In this document: one piece after another, positions 1 through 8,207 of the stretch
Position numbering within the stretch: the stretch's first letter is position 1
Layout of the letters: each line of letters starts with the position of its first letter
NCBI GenBank assembly: GCA_964347915.1
Contig: CAYGAM010000051.1
Span: 1 to 15,250 of the forward strand
Origin: CAYGAM01 sp964347915
GTDB lineage: Archaea > Thermoproteota > Nitrososphaeria > Nitrososphaerales > Nitrosopumilaceae
Length of the DNA stretch: 15,250 nucleotides
Direction: 5' to 3'
The notes under the pieces: model-generated
The model's input: the letters and a program-made list of their open reading frames with translations, nothing else
Told to the model about the DNA's origin: nothing
Database searches by the model: none
Translations under genes and position numbers: made by a program

Positions 1-55
1 ACCAAAGGCTGCGGCGTGCTGGACACTGCCGTTAGGACAATAGAGGTAGAGGCGC
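1..55 (+). repeat. Exact direct repeat, copy A (55 bp, may extend left of window)
   Basis: Identical to bases 1153-1207. It encodes the end of a W/DUF5011 composite unit (TKGCGVLDTAVRTIEVEA). The 1152-base offset is exactly 384 codons, so the repeat is in frame. Identity may continue upstream of the window. Confidence 0.95.
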
Positions 56-3000
56 CGGATACTCCAAACAGTCCGCCGGTGGCGCCCGATGAGCAGGCTG
101 ATACTGCGGAGGATACGCCTGTCGTCATAACTCCTGCGATATCGGACGCTGATGGCACGCCTAGAATATCGGCAGTCGGCAGTCCGTCACACGGCACTGC
201 ATCTCACAGCGACACGACGATTACATACACGCCCGACCAGGACTTTAGCGGCACTGATTCCTTCACCTATACTGCAACTGACGGAGAGGCCGATGCCCAG
301 GGAACGGTAACAGTCACAGTCACGCGCGACAACAACGATCCAATCCTTGGCGCGATAGGCGATCAGTTCGCGCAGGCAGGCACGCAGCTGAGCATAACGC
401 CGACAGCAACCGACGCCGACCCGACTGACACGCATTCGTACAGCATTGCACGCGGTACGCTTCCCGCAGAAGCGGCATTCACGCCGTCTAGCGGCACGCT
501 TACCTGGACGCCTGCTCAGGAAGATGAGGGCAGCACCCACACTGTTACAATAACCGTACGCGACGGACGGGGAGGCTCCGACTCTGAAACTTTTGACATT
601 ATTGTGAGGGCGCAGTCTGATGTCAGCCTTGATACCGTACTCTGGAATGCGACTATAACTTCAATGACGGACGACGACGGACTCAGGGGCTGGACTCATT
701 CAGGCCTGGGTGACATAGACTACCACGCGACCGACGACAATACATTTGACTTTGAAGGCCAAACGTACAGCATAACCGGACTGTATGACGAGCCATCGTC
801 AACAAGATACCAGCTGGACATTGATCCGACCATTCCGCAGACTAATCACGATTCCATGTATGTTGTCATGGGAGAGCTAAGATGCAGCCTCTCAGCTGCC
901 CGAACTGACAGCTCATCCCATGCCTGGATTTATGTTGATCCTACCAGTACATTTTCTAACGGTGCAGACACCTATGCTGCCATACTGCACAACGAAAACT
1001 ATCTTTCCATACTCGGCAATGATGCCGTATCAATTCAGCAAGGCGATGCATATATGGACGCAGGAGCTGCGACGCCCGACGGCGCGGACATTGCCAAGAG
1101 CACCGACCTTGACACTATGACGCCCGGCAACTATACAATTCAATATACTGCCACCAAAGGCTGCGGCGTGCTGGACACTGCCGTTAGGACAATAGAGGTA
1201 GAGGCGCAAGTGACACCAAACAGGCCGCCGACTGCGCCTATGACTACTGGCGGAACAGATGAGAATGTGCCTGTAACTATAACTCCAGCCGTATCTGACC
1301 TTGACGGAGACCCGTTCCGCATATCTGCCGTGGATGATCCGGACAACGGCTCTGTGACCTTTAGCGCTACTGCCATCATTTATACTCCTGACCAAGGCTA
1401 TTTTGGCACCGATGTCTTTAACTATACGGTAACCGACGACAAGGACACCGCGCAGGGCACAATAACTGTGACAGTACGCGATGCCACGGCGCCGGTAATT
1501 CGCCTCAGCGGCGCATCAAGCATCACAGTCGAGCTTGGCGATGCATACACTGAACAAGGCGCCGCCGTAACTGACAATGATCCTGCATACGCAACGACTG
1601 AGGCAACAGTCGGCGGCGATGCGGTGAATGCAGACAGGGCAGGAACTTATACGGTAGACTACACTGCGCCGGCTGATGACGCCGGCAACTCTCCGGCCCC
1701 TGTCAGCAGAACAGTCACCGTACAGGACACCACAAAGCCGGTAATAACGCTCAACGGCCAGCCCGACATAACCCTGCAGCTTGGCGATACATACGCCGAA
1801 CAAGGCGCCGCCGTAACTGACAATGATCCTGCATACGCAACGACTGCGGCAACAGTCGGCGGCGATACTGTGGACACAGCCGCGACAGGAACTTACACTG
1901 TAAGATATACTGCACCGGCAGACGGCGCCGGCAATCTGCCGGATCCGGTTGTTCGCACTGTTACTGTCCAGGACACCAACGCTCCGGTCATTACGCTCAA
2001 CGGCGCCAACCCGCTGGAACACGAGCTGGGAGACCCGTACACGGATCCGGGAGCTACAGCGGACGACGGCTCGCATGTATCTGCTGACTTCTCGCAAGTC
2101 AATGTCAGTGCAGCAGGCGACTATACGGTAACATACACGGCGACTGACTCTAGCAATAATACGGGCACGGCTACCAGGACAGTGCAGGTGCGCGACACCC
2201 TGCCGCCGACCATTGCGATAACCGGGAACAATCCCCTAGTGCACAACCTCGGTGATTTGTACGAGGATCCCGGAGCTGTTGCAACTGACAACGATCCTGC
2301 CTATGACGGAGCCGTATCTGCCGACTATTCTGCAGTCGACGTCAATACTATAGGCAACTATACGGTAACATACACGGCGACTGATCCAAGCGGCAATGCG
2401 GACACATCCAGCAGAATCGTGCATGTGCGCGACATAGCGCCGCCTGCATTTGAATCCGCAGAGCTGAGAGAGAGCACGCGCGTCCTGACCATAACATTCA
2501 GCGAGACGATAGTTGTCTCTGACACTGACCTGACCAAACTGTATGTTAGCGATGCAGACGAGACAAACACTGTCTCGCTGGCCGGCGCTGATTTCGATAA
2601 TATGGCTGCCAACTCTGATACAATATCCATAACGCTCAATCAGACGCAGCTTGGACTAATACTTGCAATGAGCACTCCGCAGCTTGACATTGCTGCAGGC
2701 GCAGTGACCGATCTCGCGGAACGCGCCATAGGCGATGCTCCGGACAACCTTGTCCTAATTTTCAGAATGGGCGCCGATACCGTGCTCTGGAATGCAACTA
2801 TAACTTCAGGAACTGATGACGGCGGCGAAGGACTCACGGGCTGGATTCATTCGGACTTTGGCAGCATAACCTATCACGCGGCTTTTGACAATGCGTTTGC
2901 CTTTGACGGCCAAACGTACGCCATAACCGGCCTGTACGACTCGTCATCGTCGACAAGATACCAGTTGGACATTGATCCAGTCATTCCAATGCCGGATCAT

Positions 3001-6000
3001 GATTCCATGTACGCTGTCATGGGAGATCTAAGATGCAGCCTTTCAACCGCAGCGACTGGCAGCGCATCTTATGCCTGGACTTATGTTAATCCTACTGCCG
3101 CATTTTCTGACGGAGCAGACACCTATGCTGCCATACTGTACAACGAAAACTATCTGACGCTGAAAGGCAATGATGTTGTAACAGTTCAGCAGGGCAGCGT
3201 ATATGAGGACGCAGGAGTTGCAACGCTTGACAATGCAACAATTGCCAGCAACGCCACCAGCCTTGACACCGCAACGCATGGTACATACAAGATTCAGTAC
3301 ACAGCAGCCAAAGGCTGCGGCGTGCTGGATACTGCTGTTCGTACAGTAATAGTAGAACCGCAAGAGACCACAAAACCCGAATTTGCATCCGCAGATTTGA
3401 ACTTGACCACGGGCGAGATGACCATCACCTTCAGCAAGACAATATCCGTCTCTGCCGCCGATCTGTCCCAGATGTACGTCAGCGATGCGGGACAGGAAAA
3501 CAATGTCACTCTGCAGGGCGCCGACTTTGACTCTTCGGCAGCCGACTCGAATGCCATCTCCATGACGCTCAGCCAAGAACAGATTGATTTGATCGCGCCA
3601 ATGAGCGTCCCGCAGCTTGACATTGAAGCAGGCGCCGTATCAGATCTTGACGGAAATGCCATAGAAGCCGCGCCGGACAATCCGATCACAGTCACTCGCG
3701 CGCCCAACAGCCCGCCGGTTGCGCCCGACATGCAGGAAGCGACTATAGAAGATACGCCCATAGTCATAACTCCTGCCATATCAGACTCGGATCAGGGCGA
3801 TACTCCTGAAATATCTGCCGTAGGCAGCCCTGCCAACGGCACTGTTTCCTTTAACGGCACGGCCATAACATACACGCCCGCCCAGGACTTTGGCGGCACC
3901 GACTCGTTTGACTATACCGTCACTGACGGCCAGGACGACGCCCAGGGCACCGTAACCGTTACAGTCACGCAGGACAACAATGATCCCGTACTGGGTGCAA
4001 TAGGCAATCAGACAGCGCAGCCGGGCGCACAGATGACCATAACGCCAGCAGTAACTGACGCCGATCCGACCGACACTCACACGTTTAACATTACGCGCGA
4101 CACGCTTCCGGCAACGGCGGCATTCTCAGAATCCAACGGCACGCTTGTCTGGACGCCTGTCCAGGATGATATCGGAGACAACCATACTGTTACAATAACC
4201 GTGCATGACGGACGGGGAGGCTCCGACTCTGAAACCTTTGTGATCAGCGTGACCGATCAGGATCTTACGCCGCCGGTCATTACCGTAACAGGCGACAATC
4301 CGCTAGTGCATGAGCGGGGAGAGCCGTACGATGATCCGGGAGCCACGGCAGACGACGGCTCAACCGTATTTGCCGATCTCTCGCAACTCAATGTCACCGT
4401 GACAGGAGACTATATTGTAACATACACGGCCACTGACTCAAACAACAACACGGGCACGGCCAACAGAACAGTGCAAGTGCGGGACACCACGCCGCCTGCC
4501 TTTGTGTCTGCGACGCTGGATCAGAGCGCGGGCGAGCTGACCATAACATTCAGCGAGACGATAGATGTTTCTGAAACTGATTTGTCCAGGATATACGCAA
4601 GCGAGTCTGGAGAGGCAAACGGAAGCGCGCTGTCAGGCGCCCGCTTTGATTCCGGCGCGGCCGACTCGAATTCCGTATCATTGACGCTCTCCCATGCCCA
4701 GCTTGATGCAATAATCGCCCTGGCCGTCCCGCAGCTTGATATTGCCGCAGGCGCCGTAGCTGACATTGCCGGACTTGGCATAAACGGCACTAATGATAAT
4801 CCAATCACGGTTATAACAGACACCGCAAAGCCTAGAATCGTATCTGCATCTTTAGACCAGGACACGCGCATAATGACAGTAACATTTGACGGGCCTGTCG
4901 ATGTCTCTGCAATCGATCTGTCGACGCTGCGCGTCTCAAGCGAGAGCTCTTCAAGCAGCGTCAGATTGTCCGGCAATGATTTTGATCGTACTGCTCCGGA
5001 CGGCGACACCATATCCATCATGCTCACAGAACTGCAGCTGAACGCCATCATCTTGATGACCGACCCGCGGCTTGTGCTTGGCGCAGGCGCCGTATCCGAT
5101 CTTGCCGGAAACGAAATAGACGACGCGCAAAGCGACCCGATTTCGCTGACCGGCAGCCTGCCTGCTGATCCTGTCCCGGCCGGCGATGCGCCGCTAGTCC
5201 AGCAGCCCAGGCCGTCAAGGGGCGGCGGAGGAGGAGGAGGCGGAGGCGGAGGCGGCGGAGCAGCGCTGCTGTCGTCTTCAGACGAATCCGTCGGACTATA
5301 CTCGGTAATGTGGGACTGCAATGCGCCGTCAACTACAATAATCCTGGACAGCAGCCGCAGCGCGGAGATCACACTGATAGCAAATTCCGAGTCATTCACG
5401 CCGGTACCCGACACGGTTCAGAATCTGGAAGGCCGAACCAGTTACACCGCCGGCGCGCACGCCGAACTCATGCTGCTCAGAGTTGCATCAGACGGCGGCT
5501 CTTCCACAACAAAGACCATAAACGCACGCGATGCCTGCACCGGACAAATTGAATATGTGGCATACGTTCCAGACGCGCCCGTACCGATAACAGCGCCTCC
5601 TGCGCCTGAGCCGCAGGAGCCTGAAGAAAGCAGCTTTGCGCCGGTGCCAGTTCCAGTACAAGAGCCGGATGCTGCGGAGCCGGATGCTGGACAAGAACAG
5701 GACGCCGCGGCAGAGCCTGACTCTGCCCAGGAGCCGGATACTGCGCAGGCACCGGAATGCGAACCGGGACAGGTTCTTTCAGACGGAGAATGCGTGCCTG
5801 ACGAGCCGGCACCAGACGCGGAAGACAGCGGTTGCCTCATTGCAACTGCCGCGTACGGCACCGAGCTGGCGCCGCAGGTGCAGATGCTTCGCGAATTGCG
5901 GGACGGCACGCTGTTCTCCACAGAGTCCGGAGCCTCGTTTATGGGCGGATTCAACTCCATGTACTATGCATTCTCGCCTGGCATAGCGGACATGCAGCGC

Positions 6001-6228
6001 GAGAATCCGGCATTCCGTGATGCCATAAGGGCGCTGATTACTCCGATGATCGCTTCGCTGTCAATAATGTCTCTGGCAGACGACACTGAAGGATCGGTGC
6101 TGACATTCGGCATTCTGACAATTGCCTTGAATCTGGGCATGTACGCAGCAGTTCCTGCCACTGCCGCCATTGCCGCAGCCAGACGGCTTGGGGCAGGACG
6201 GACTCGTACAAGATTCAGCGCAGCATGA
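1..6228 (+). CDS. Giant modular Ig-like/cadherin-like surface protein with CFI-box C-terminus (5'-partial)
   Basis: The frame is open from base 1, so the start codon lies upstream; the GTG at 16 is internal. Residues are numbered from that GTG (2070 in all). Module order by nucleotide: end of a DUF5011-like domain (to 57); cadherin-like with Ca-binding-type DxDG (67-327); He_PIG-like (337-606); a W-initial module plus DUF5011-like unit (637-1206); cadherin-like (1219-1479); four DUF5011-like domains with LGDxYxxxGA (1489-2433); SwmB-like (2434-2763); W module plus DUF5011-like (2776-3360); SwmB-like (3364-3702); cadherin-like (3703-3969); He_PIG-like (3970-4254); DUF5011-like (4261-4482); two SwmB-like (4486-5151). 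Then come 13 glycines (1736-1748), a Cys-containing beta domain, a Pro/Glu/Asp linker, the CFI-box motif GCLIATAAYG (Cys1940) and a membrane helix near 2028-2054 followed by basic residues. It is probably an adhesive or S-layer-associated protein held by its C-terminus. Domain names are by pattern recognition; cell-surface location is inferred. Confidence 0.9.
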   Translation, partial: TKGCGVLDTAVRTIEVEAPDTPNSPPVAPDEQADTAEDTPVVITPAISDADGTPRISAVGSPSHGTASHSDTTITYTPDQDFSGTDSFTYTATDGEADAQGTVTVTVTRDNNDPILGAIGDQFAQAGTQLSITPTATDADPTDTHSYSIARGTLPAEAAFTPSSGTLTWTPAQEDEGSTHTVTITVRDGRGGSDSETFDIIVRAQSDVSLDTVLWNATITSMTDDDGLRGWTHSGLGDIDYHATDDNTFDFEGQTYSITGLYDEPSSTRYQLDIDPTIPQTNHDSMYVVMGELRCSLSAARTDSSSHAWIYVDPTSTFSNGADTYAAILHNENYLSILGNDAVSIQQGDAYMDAGAATPDGADIAKSTDLDTMTPGNYTIQYTATKGCGVLDTAVRTIEVEAQVTPNRPPTAPMTTGGTDENVPVTITPAVSDLDGDPFRISAVDDPDNGSVTFSATAIIYTPDQGYFGTDVFNYTVTDDKDTAQGTITVTVRDATAPVIRLSGASSITVELGDAYTEQGAAVTDNDPAYATTEATVGGDAVNADRAGTYTVDYTAPADDAGNSPAPVSRTVTVQDTTKPVITLNGQPDITLQLGDTYAEQGAAVTDNDPAYATTAATVGGDTVDTAATGTYTVRYTAPADGAGNLPDPVVRTVTVQDTNAPVITLNGANPLEHELGDPYTDPGATADDGSHVSADFSQVNVSAAGDYTVTYTATDSSNNTGTATRTVQVRDTLPPTIAITGNNPLVHNLGDLYEDPGAVATDNDPAYDGAVSADYSAVDVNTIGNYTVTYTATDPSGNADTSSRIVHVRDIAPPAFESAELRESTRVLTITFSETIVVSDTDLTKLYVSDADETNTVSLAGADFDNMAANSDTISITLNQTQLGLILAMSTPQLDIAAGAVTDLAERAIGDAPDNLVLIFRMGADTVLWNATITSGTDDGGEGLTGWIHSDFGSITYHAAFDNAFAFDGQTYAITGLYDSSSSTRYQLDIDPVIPMPDHDSMYAVMGDLRCSLSTAATGSASYAWTYVNPTAAFSDGADTYAAILYNENYLTLKGNDVVTVQQGSVYEDAGVATLDNATIASNATSLDTATHGTYKIQYTAAKGCGVLDTAVRTVIVEPQETTKPEFASADLNLTTGEMTITFSKTISVSAADLSQMYVSDAGQENNVTLQGADFDSSAADSNAISMTLSQEQIDLIAPMSVPQLDIEAGAVSDLDGNAIEAAPDNPITVTRAPNSPPVAPDMQEATIEDTPIVITPAISDSDQGDTPEISAVGSPANGTVSFNGTAITYTPAQDFGGTDSFDYTVTDGQDDAQGTVTVTVTQDNNDPVLGAIGNQTAQPGAQMTITPAVTDADPTDTHTFNITRDTLPATAAFSESNGTLVWTPVQDDIGDNHTVTITVHDGRGGSDSETFVISVTDQDLTPPVITVTGDNPLVHERGEPYDDPGATADDGSTVFADLSQLNVTVTGDYIVTYTATDSNNNTGTANRTVQVRDTTPPAFVSATLDQSAGELTITFSETIDVSETDLSRIYASESGEANGSALSGARFDSGAADSNSVSLTLSHAQLDAIIALAVPQLDIAAGAVADIAGLGINGTNDNPITVITDTAKPRIVSASLDQDTRIMTVTFDGPVDVSAIDLSTLRVSSESSSSSVRLSGNDFDRTAPDGDTISIMLTELQLNAIILMTDPRLVLGAGAVSDLAGNEIDDAQSDPISLTGSLPADPVPAGDAPLVQQPRPSRGGGGGGGGGGGGGAALLSSSDESVGLYSVMWDCNAPSTTIILDSSRSAEITLIANSESFTPVPDTVQNLEGRTSYTAGAHAELMLLRVASDGGSSTTKTINARDACTGQIEYVAYVPDAPVPITAPPAPEPQEPEESSFAPVPVPVQEPDAAEPDAGQEQDAAAEPDSAQEPDTAQAPECEPGQVLSDGECVPDEPAPDAEDSGCLIATAAYGTELAPQVQMLRELRDGTLFSTESGASFMGGFNSMYYAFSPGIADMQRENPAFRDAIRALITPMIASLSIMSLADDTEGSVLTFGILTIALNLGMYAAVPATAAIAAARRLGAGRTRTRFSAA
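1153..1207 (+). repeat. Exact direct repeat, copy B (55 bp)
   Basis: Identical to bases 1-55. Between the copies lies a complete cadherin-like, He_PIG-like, W-module and DUF5011-like series, so this is probably a recent in-frame duplication of a whole four-domain supermodule. Confidence 0.95.
1552..1620 (+). repeat. Near-identical DUF5011 core repeat, copy A (69 bp)
   Basis: Matches bases 1798-1866 at 68 of 69 positions; the only difference is a (1601) versus c (1847). It encodes EQGAAVTDNDPAYATT and following residues in two adjacent DUF5011-like domains, which indicates recent tandem duplication or gene conversion inside the gene. Confidence 0.95.
1798..1866 (+). repeat. Near-identical DUF5011 core repeat, copy B (69 bp)
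   Basis: Partner of bases 1552-1620, 246 bases (82 codons) downstream, one DUF5011-like domain further along. The flanking parts of the two domains are clearly more diverged than this core. Confidence 0.95.
3308..3348 (+). repeat. 41-bp exact repeat shared with the second giant gene, copy A
   Basis: Identical to bases 14112-14152 in the other giant gene. It encodes the KGCGVLDTAVRTV end of a W/DUF5011 composite unit. Identity at third codon positions goes beyond what protein conservation requires. Confidence 0.93.
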
Positions 6229-6357
6229 CATGCATATCTCTGTCAGCACGGCAGCAGGCATCCATGCATGGCGCGATACGGCCTGAATAGCTCCGTTGCC
6301 GTACGCAAAAAGGCGCCAATGCCGCAGATGCCGTGATTCGCAGCGCCGCGTCACGTC
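6229..6357. other. Convergent intergenic region
   Basis: This lies between the stop of the first giant gene (+) and the stop of the zinc-ribbon gene (-). It holds a perfect 10-bp palindrome CCATGCATGG at 6262-6271. No T-rich archaeal terminator is obvious on either strand, although both transcripts must end about here. I see no gene. Confidence 0.5.
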
Positions 6358-6480
6358 CTAGATTTCAATGACCGCGCTGCATCCGGTACACTGCACGGCT
6401 ACTGAATTCTCACAGGACACCCGGACAAATTTTTTCGAGCCGCATTCGGGACATATAGGACACGCGCGAACTTTTTTCAT
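6358..6480 (-). CDS. Small zinc-ribbon protein (40 aa)
   Basis: This short frame runs from ATG at 6480-6478 to TAG at 6360-6358. The product starts MKKVRACPICPECGS and ends CTGCSAVIEI. Its cysteines are at 7, 10, 13, 23, 31 and 34; the CPICPEC cluster and the CTGC pair look like the two knuckles of a zinc ribbon, with basic residues (KK, R) between. It starts one base after the nadM stop, and a Shine-Dalgarno-like GGAG sits seven bases before the ATG inside the end of nadM, so it is very likely translated from the nadM transcript. Small zinc ribbons of this sort are common in archaea and often bind nucleic acid or proteins; the function of this one is unknown. The cysteine pattern, the spacing and the ribosome-binding site together support a real gene despite its size. 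Confidence 0.8.
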   Translation of the reverse strand: MKKVRACPICPECGSKKFVRVSCENSVAVQCTGCSAVIEI

Positions 6481-6481
6481 G

Positions 6482-7012
6482 CTAGTACTCCATCGGACTT
6501 GAATCCGCCCGCTCTAAAACTTTGATGCGGGCAGGGCCGCCTATCTCCAAAATTATTCTGGCGACTGCCTTGGGCACAAGATGTTCCCACGGCTCGCCGC
6601 TTGCAATGAGCCTTCTGATGCGGGTTGATGAATACACCGACCGGTCAAGAAGCCTTGGCGATGCAACGCTGCACCCGGCATCTGCAAGAAGCATTGTTAC
6701 ATACTCGTTTCCGCTGTACGATCGGTCAAACTTTGGCAGCATGGCGCGCAGGTACGACGCCCACAAGGCGTTGTTTTCGCGGTTCTCTATTCCCAGTATG
6801 ACGCATCTTGCTAGGCCGATATCAGATTCCAAAAGCGCCCCCCTGATCATCTCAATCCGCTCGCCTGCCGTAAACGGATCTTTCTGCATGTAATTGAACT
6901 GCGAACTTGCAACGCCGATAATGATGTCATCGCACTCTGACAGTGCCTGCCTTGCAAGATCAAGATGCCCCAGATGAAACGGCTGAAAGCGTCCCATCAT
7001 CAGTCCGCGCAT
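6482..7012 (-). CDS. nadM: Nicotinamide-nucleotide adenylyltransferase, archaeal NadM type
   Basis: This enzyme joins NMN and ATP into NAD plus pyrophosphate, the last step of NAD synthesis and salvage, in the cytoplasm. The 176-residue product has the nucleotidyltransferase signature GRFQPFHLGH (7-16), with the HxGH adenylyl-transfer histidines, then PFTAGERIEM (46-55), an SGN at 100-102, and the ATP-binding YSSTRIRRL (127-135), which corresponds to the ISSTxxR motif. Length and motifs match archaeal NadM rather than bacterial NadD. The ATG at 7012 is chosen because the signature begins six codons later and a TATA box is centred about 27 bases upstream. An ATG at 7017 is out of frame. The zinc-ribbon gene follows after one base, so the pair forms a small operon separate from the MetRS group. 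Confidence 0.95.
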   Translation of the reverse strand: MRGLMMGRFQPFHLGHLDLARQALSECDDIIIGVASSQFNYMQKDPFTAGERIEMIRGALLESDIGLARCVILGIENRENNALWASYLRAMLPKFDRSYSGNEYVTMLLADAGCSVASPRLLDRSVYSSTRIRRLIASGEPWEHLVPKAVARIILEIGGPARIKVLERADSSPMEY

Positions 7013-7034
7013 ACCATAGTGTAGCGGCGCCGTG

Positions 7035-7044
7035 CTATATTAAA
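7035..7044 (-). promoter_or_regulatory. TATA box of nadM
   Basis: The minus strand reads TTTAATATAG, close to the archaeal TATA consensus. Its centre is about 27 bases before the nadM ATG, which puts the expected transcription start at or next to the start codon; a leaderless mRNA is inferred. Confidence 0.65.
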
Positions 7045-7283
7045 CTGCAAGCGCCTGCCTGCCAATTGCTTGCGCACTGCTTTTTCATTGAGAAACTGCG
7101 TCCTGTCCGCGTCATGCAGGCAAAGCGCCGCGTCCTGCTGCAGGCTTGTCCGCAGCGCCGCCAGGCTGCACGCGGGCAGAAGGCCGCATCTTGCCGTGCC
7201 TTATCGTACCTTGCTGCAGTGAGCCGACATGGTGATCGCGGCAAATGCGCCCCGCTGTCGGGAATTTGTGAATCTGCATTGCG
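7045..7283. other. Intergenic region between SelB-like gene and nadM promoter
   Basis: About 240 bases without a credible gene. Frames on both strands give Arg/Ala/Cys-rich translations with no recognisable domain. I see no tRNA, no clear terminator and no repeat. Confidence 0.5.
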
Positions 7284-8207
7284 TCATTTCACTATGCGCC
7301 CGTGTCCCATTATGCGTATTCCTGCAGATTCCGGCTTTAGTATGACGCAGATATCGCCGTCCCTGCACGCGACAGGCTTGTCCAGCGACAGCCGTACGGG
7401 ATCAGCTGATGCAAACTTTGCCGCGCGCACCTGCAGACCGACGCTTGCCATGCATCCCTGGCCCGCGCTCGGCGCGCCGCTGTAAAACGGACACGGCTCA
7501 AACTCAAGATCCAGGTGATTTTTCAACGGAATCTCTTCCGCGCACAGAATGTCGCCGCGCCCTATCTCTTCCGGCCTGACGCCCTTGAGCGCCAGTCCGA
7601 CTCTTGCAGGAGACGACGCCTCGGCTGCATCGTCGTCGTGCATCTGAATTGATCTGATGAGAACCTGTTTTTTGCTCGGAAGCAGCGTCATTTTGTCGTA
7701 CCGGCGCACAGTCCCTGAAAAAACTTTTCCCAGGACGATGGTTCCTGCACCCTTGACATCAAAGGCATGATCTATGGCAACTCTCGGAGGACCGTCAGCC
7801 TGTACGGGCTCAAATCCGGCAAGGGCCGCCTTTATCTCGTCCGGCCGCACGCGCCTGTACCGCTCAAGAACGGTTCCGCGTATCATCGAATTCAGCCTGG
7901 ACTCGTCTACCTCGTACGAATGCGCAAGAATGCCCTCTTTTTTGCCGAGCATGTCAAGCGCCACCATCTGCTCTCCGGCATATCTGTCCAGGACGCCGAC
8001 GTAAAATACGACATACTCTGCAAGATTTATCGCCTGAAGAAGCGGCTGTATCTTTTCTGGAAATCCTGACGGCGCGACCCCTGTCCTGATTATGCCGGCC
8101 TCTTTCTTGTCGTACAGGGCCAGATCGCTGGATGTTCCCTTTTTTCCAAAGTCTGATGCGATGGACTGCTCGCCTAGCAGCGCAAAGTTGACTGATTTTA
8201 CGCTCAT
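7284..8207 (-). CDS. SelB/EF-Tu-like translation factor paralogue lacking GTPase motifs (possible aSelBL)
   Basis: The 307-residue product aligns by eye with translational GTPases but looks catalytically inactive. Residues 1-115 keep the approximate G-domain layout (a beta strand NFALLG near 7-12, then AEYVVFYVG near 63-71 where elongation factors have the VLVVDA strand). It has no P-loop GxxxxGK[ST], no DxxG and no NKxD. Residues 141-222 are a good EF-Tu domain II, with VKGAGTIVLGKVFSG, VLIRSIQMH, ALKGVRPEEI and RGDILC. Residues 223-307 fit a domain III-like barrel. The archaeal SelB-like family aSelBL has degraded GTPase motifs and is the likeliest home. The start ATG overlaps the hydrolase stop (ATGA), with GAGG seven bases upstream, so translation is coupled. 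Whether it binds tRNA, the ribosome or a partner protein is unknown; nothing here points to selenocysteine. Confidence 0.8.
   Translation of the reverse strand: MSVKSVNFALLGEQSIASDFGKKGTSSDLALYDKKEAGIIRTGVAPSGFPEKIQPLLQAINLAEYVVFYVGVLDRYAGEQMVALDMLGKKEGILAHSYEVDESRLNSMIRGTVLERYRRVRPDEIKAALAGFEPVQADGPPRVAIDHAFDVKGAGTIVLGKVFSGTVRRYDKMTLLPSKKQVLIRSIQMHDDDAAEASSPARVGLALKGVRPEEIGRGDILCAEEIPLKNHLDLEFEPCPFYSGAPSAGQGCMASVGLQVRAAKFASADPVRLSLDKPVACRDGDICVILKPESAGIRIMGHGRIVK

Noticed and set aside
187..540. Minus-strand open frame inside the first giant gene, and many similar ones (for example 1030-1395, 1516-2097, 3043-3576, 4521-5414)
   Set aside because: They are antisense shadows of repetitive coding DNA. 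Their translations are Arg/Cys/Ser-rich without domains and resemble one another only because the sense repeats do.
1489..2433. Regular spaced repeats that might suggest a CRISPR array
   Set aside because: Spacing is about 225-246 bases, repeats are in frame and degenerate, and they encode tandem DUF5011-like domains.
5048..5332. Antisense frame rich in Arg and Leu
   Set aside because: The runs of Arg and Leu are the complement of the polyglycine GGN tract, not a protein signal.
7035..7244. Minus-strand 69-codon frame in the intergenic region
   Set aside because: Arg/Cys-rich, no domain, no ribosome-binding site, and its end runs into the nadM TATA box.
6943..7485. Plus-strand 180-codon frame overlapping nadM and the SelB-like gene
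   Set aside because: It overlaps well-supported genes at both ends, has no recognisable domain, and contains many Cys/Arg/Pro codons typical of out-of-frame GC-rich DNA.
7284..8207. Selenocysteine or pyrrolysine incorporation machinery
   Set aside because: The protein is SelB-like but lacks GTPase motifs, and no Sec or Pyl tRNA, synthase or in-frame UGA/UAG reading is seen in the window.
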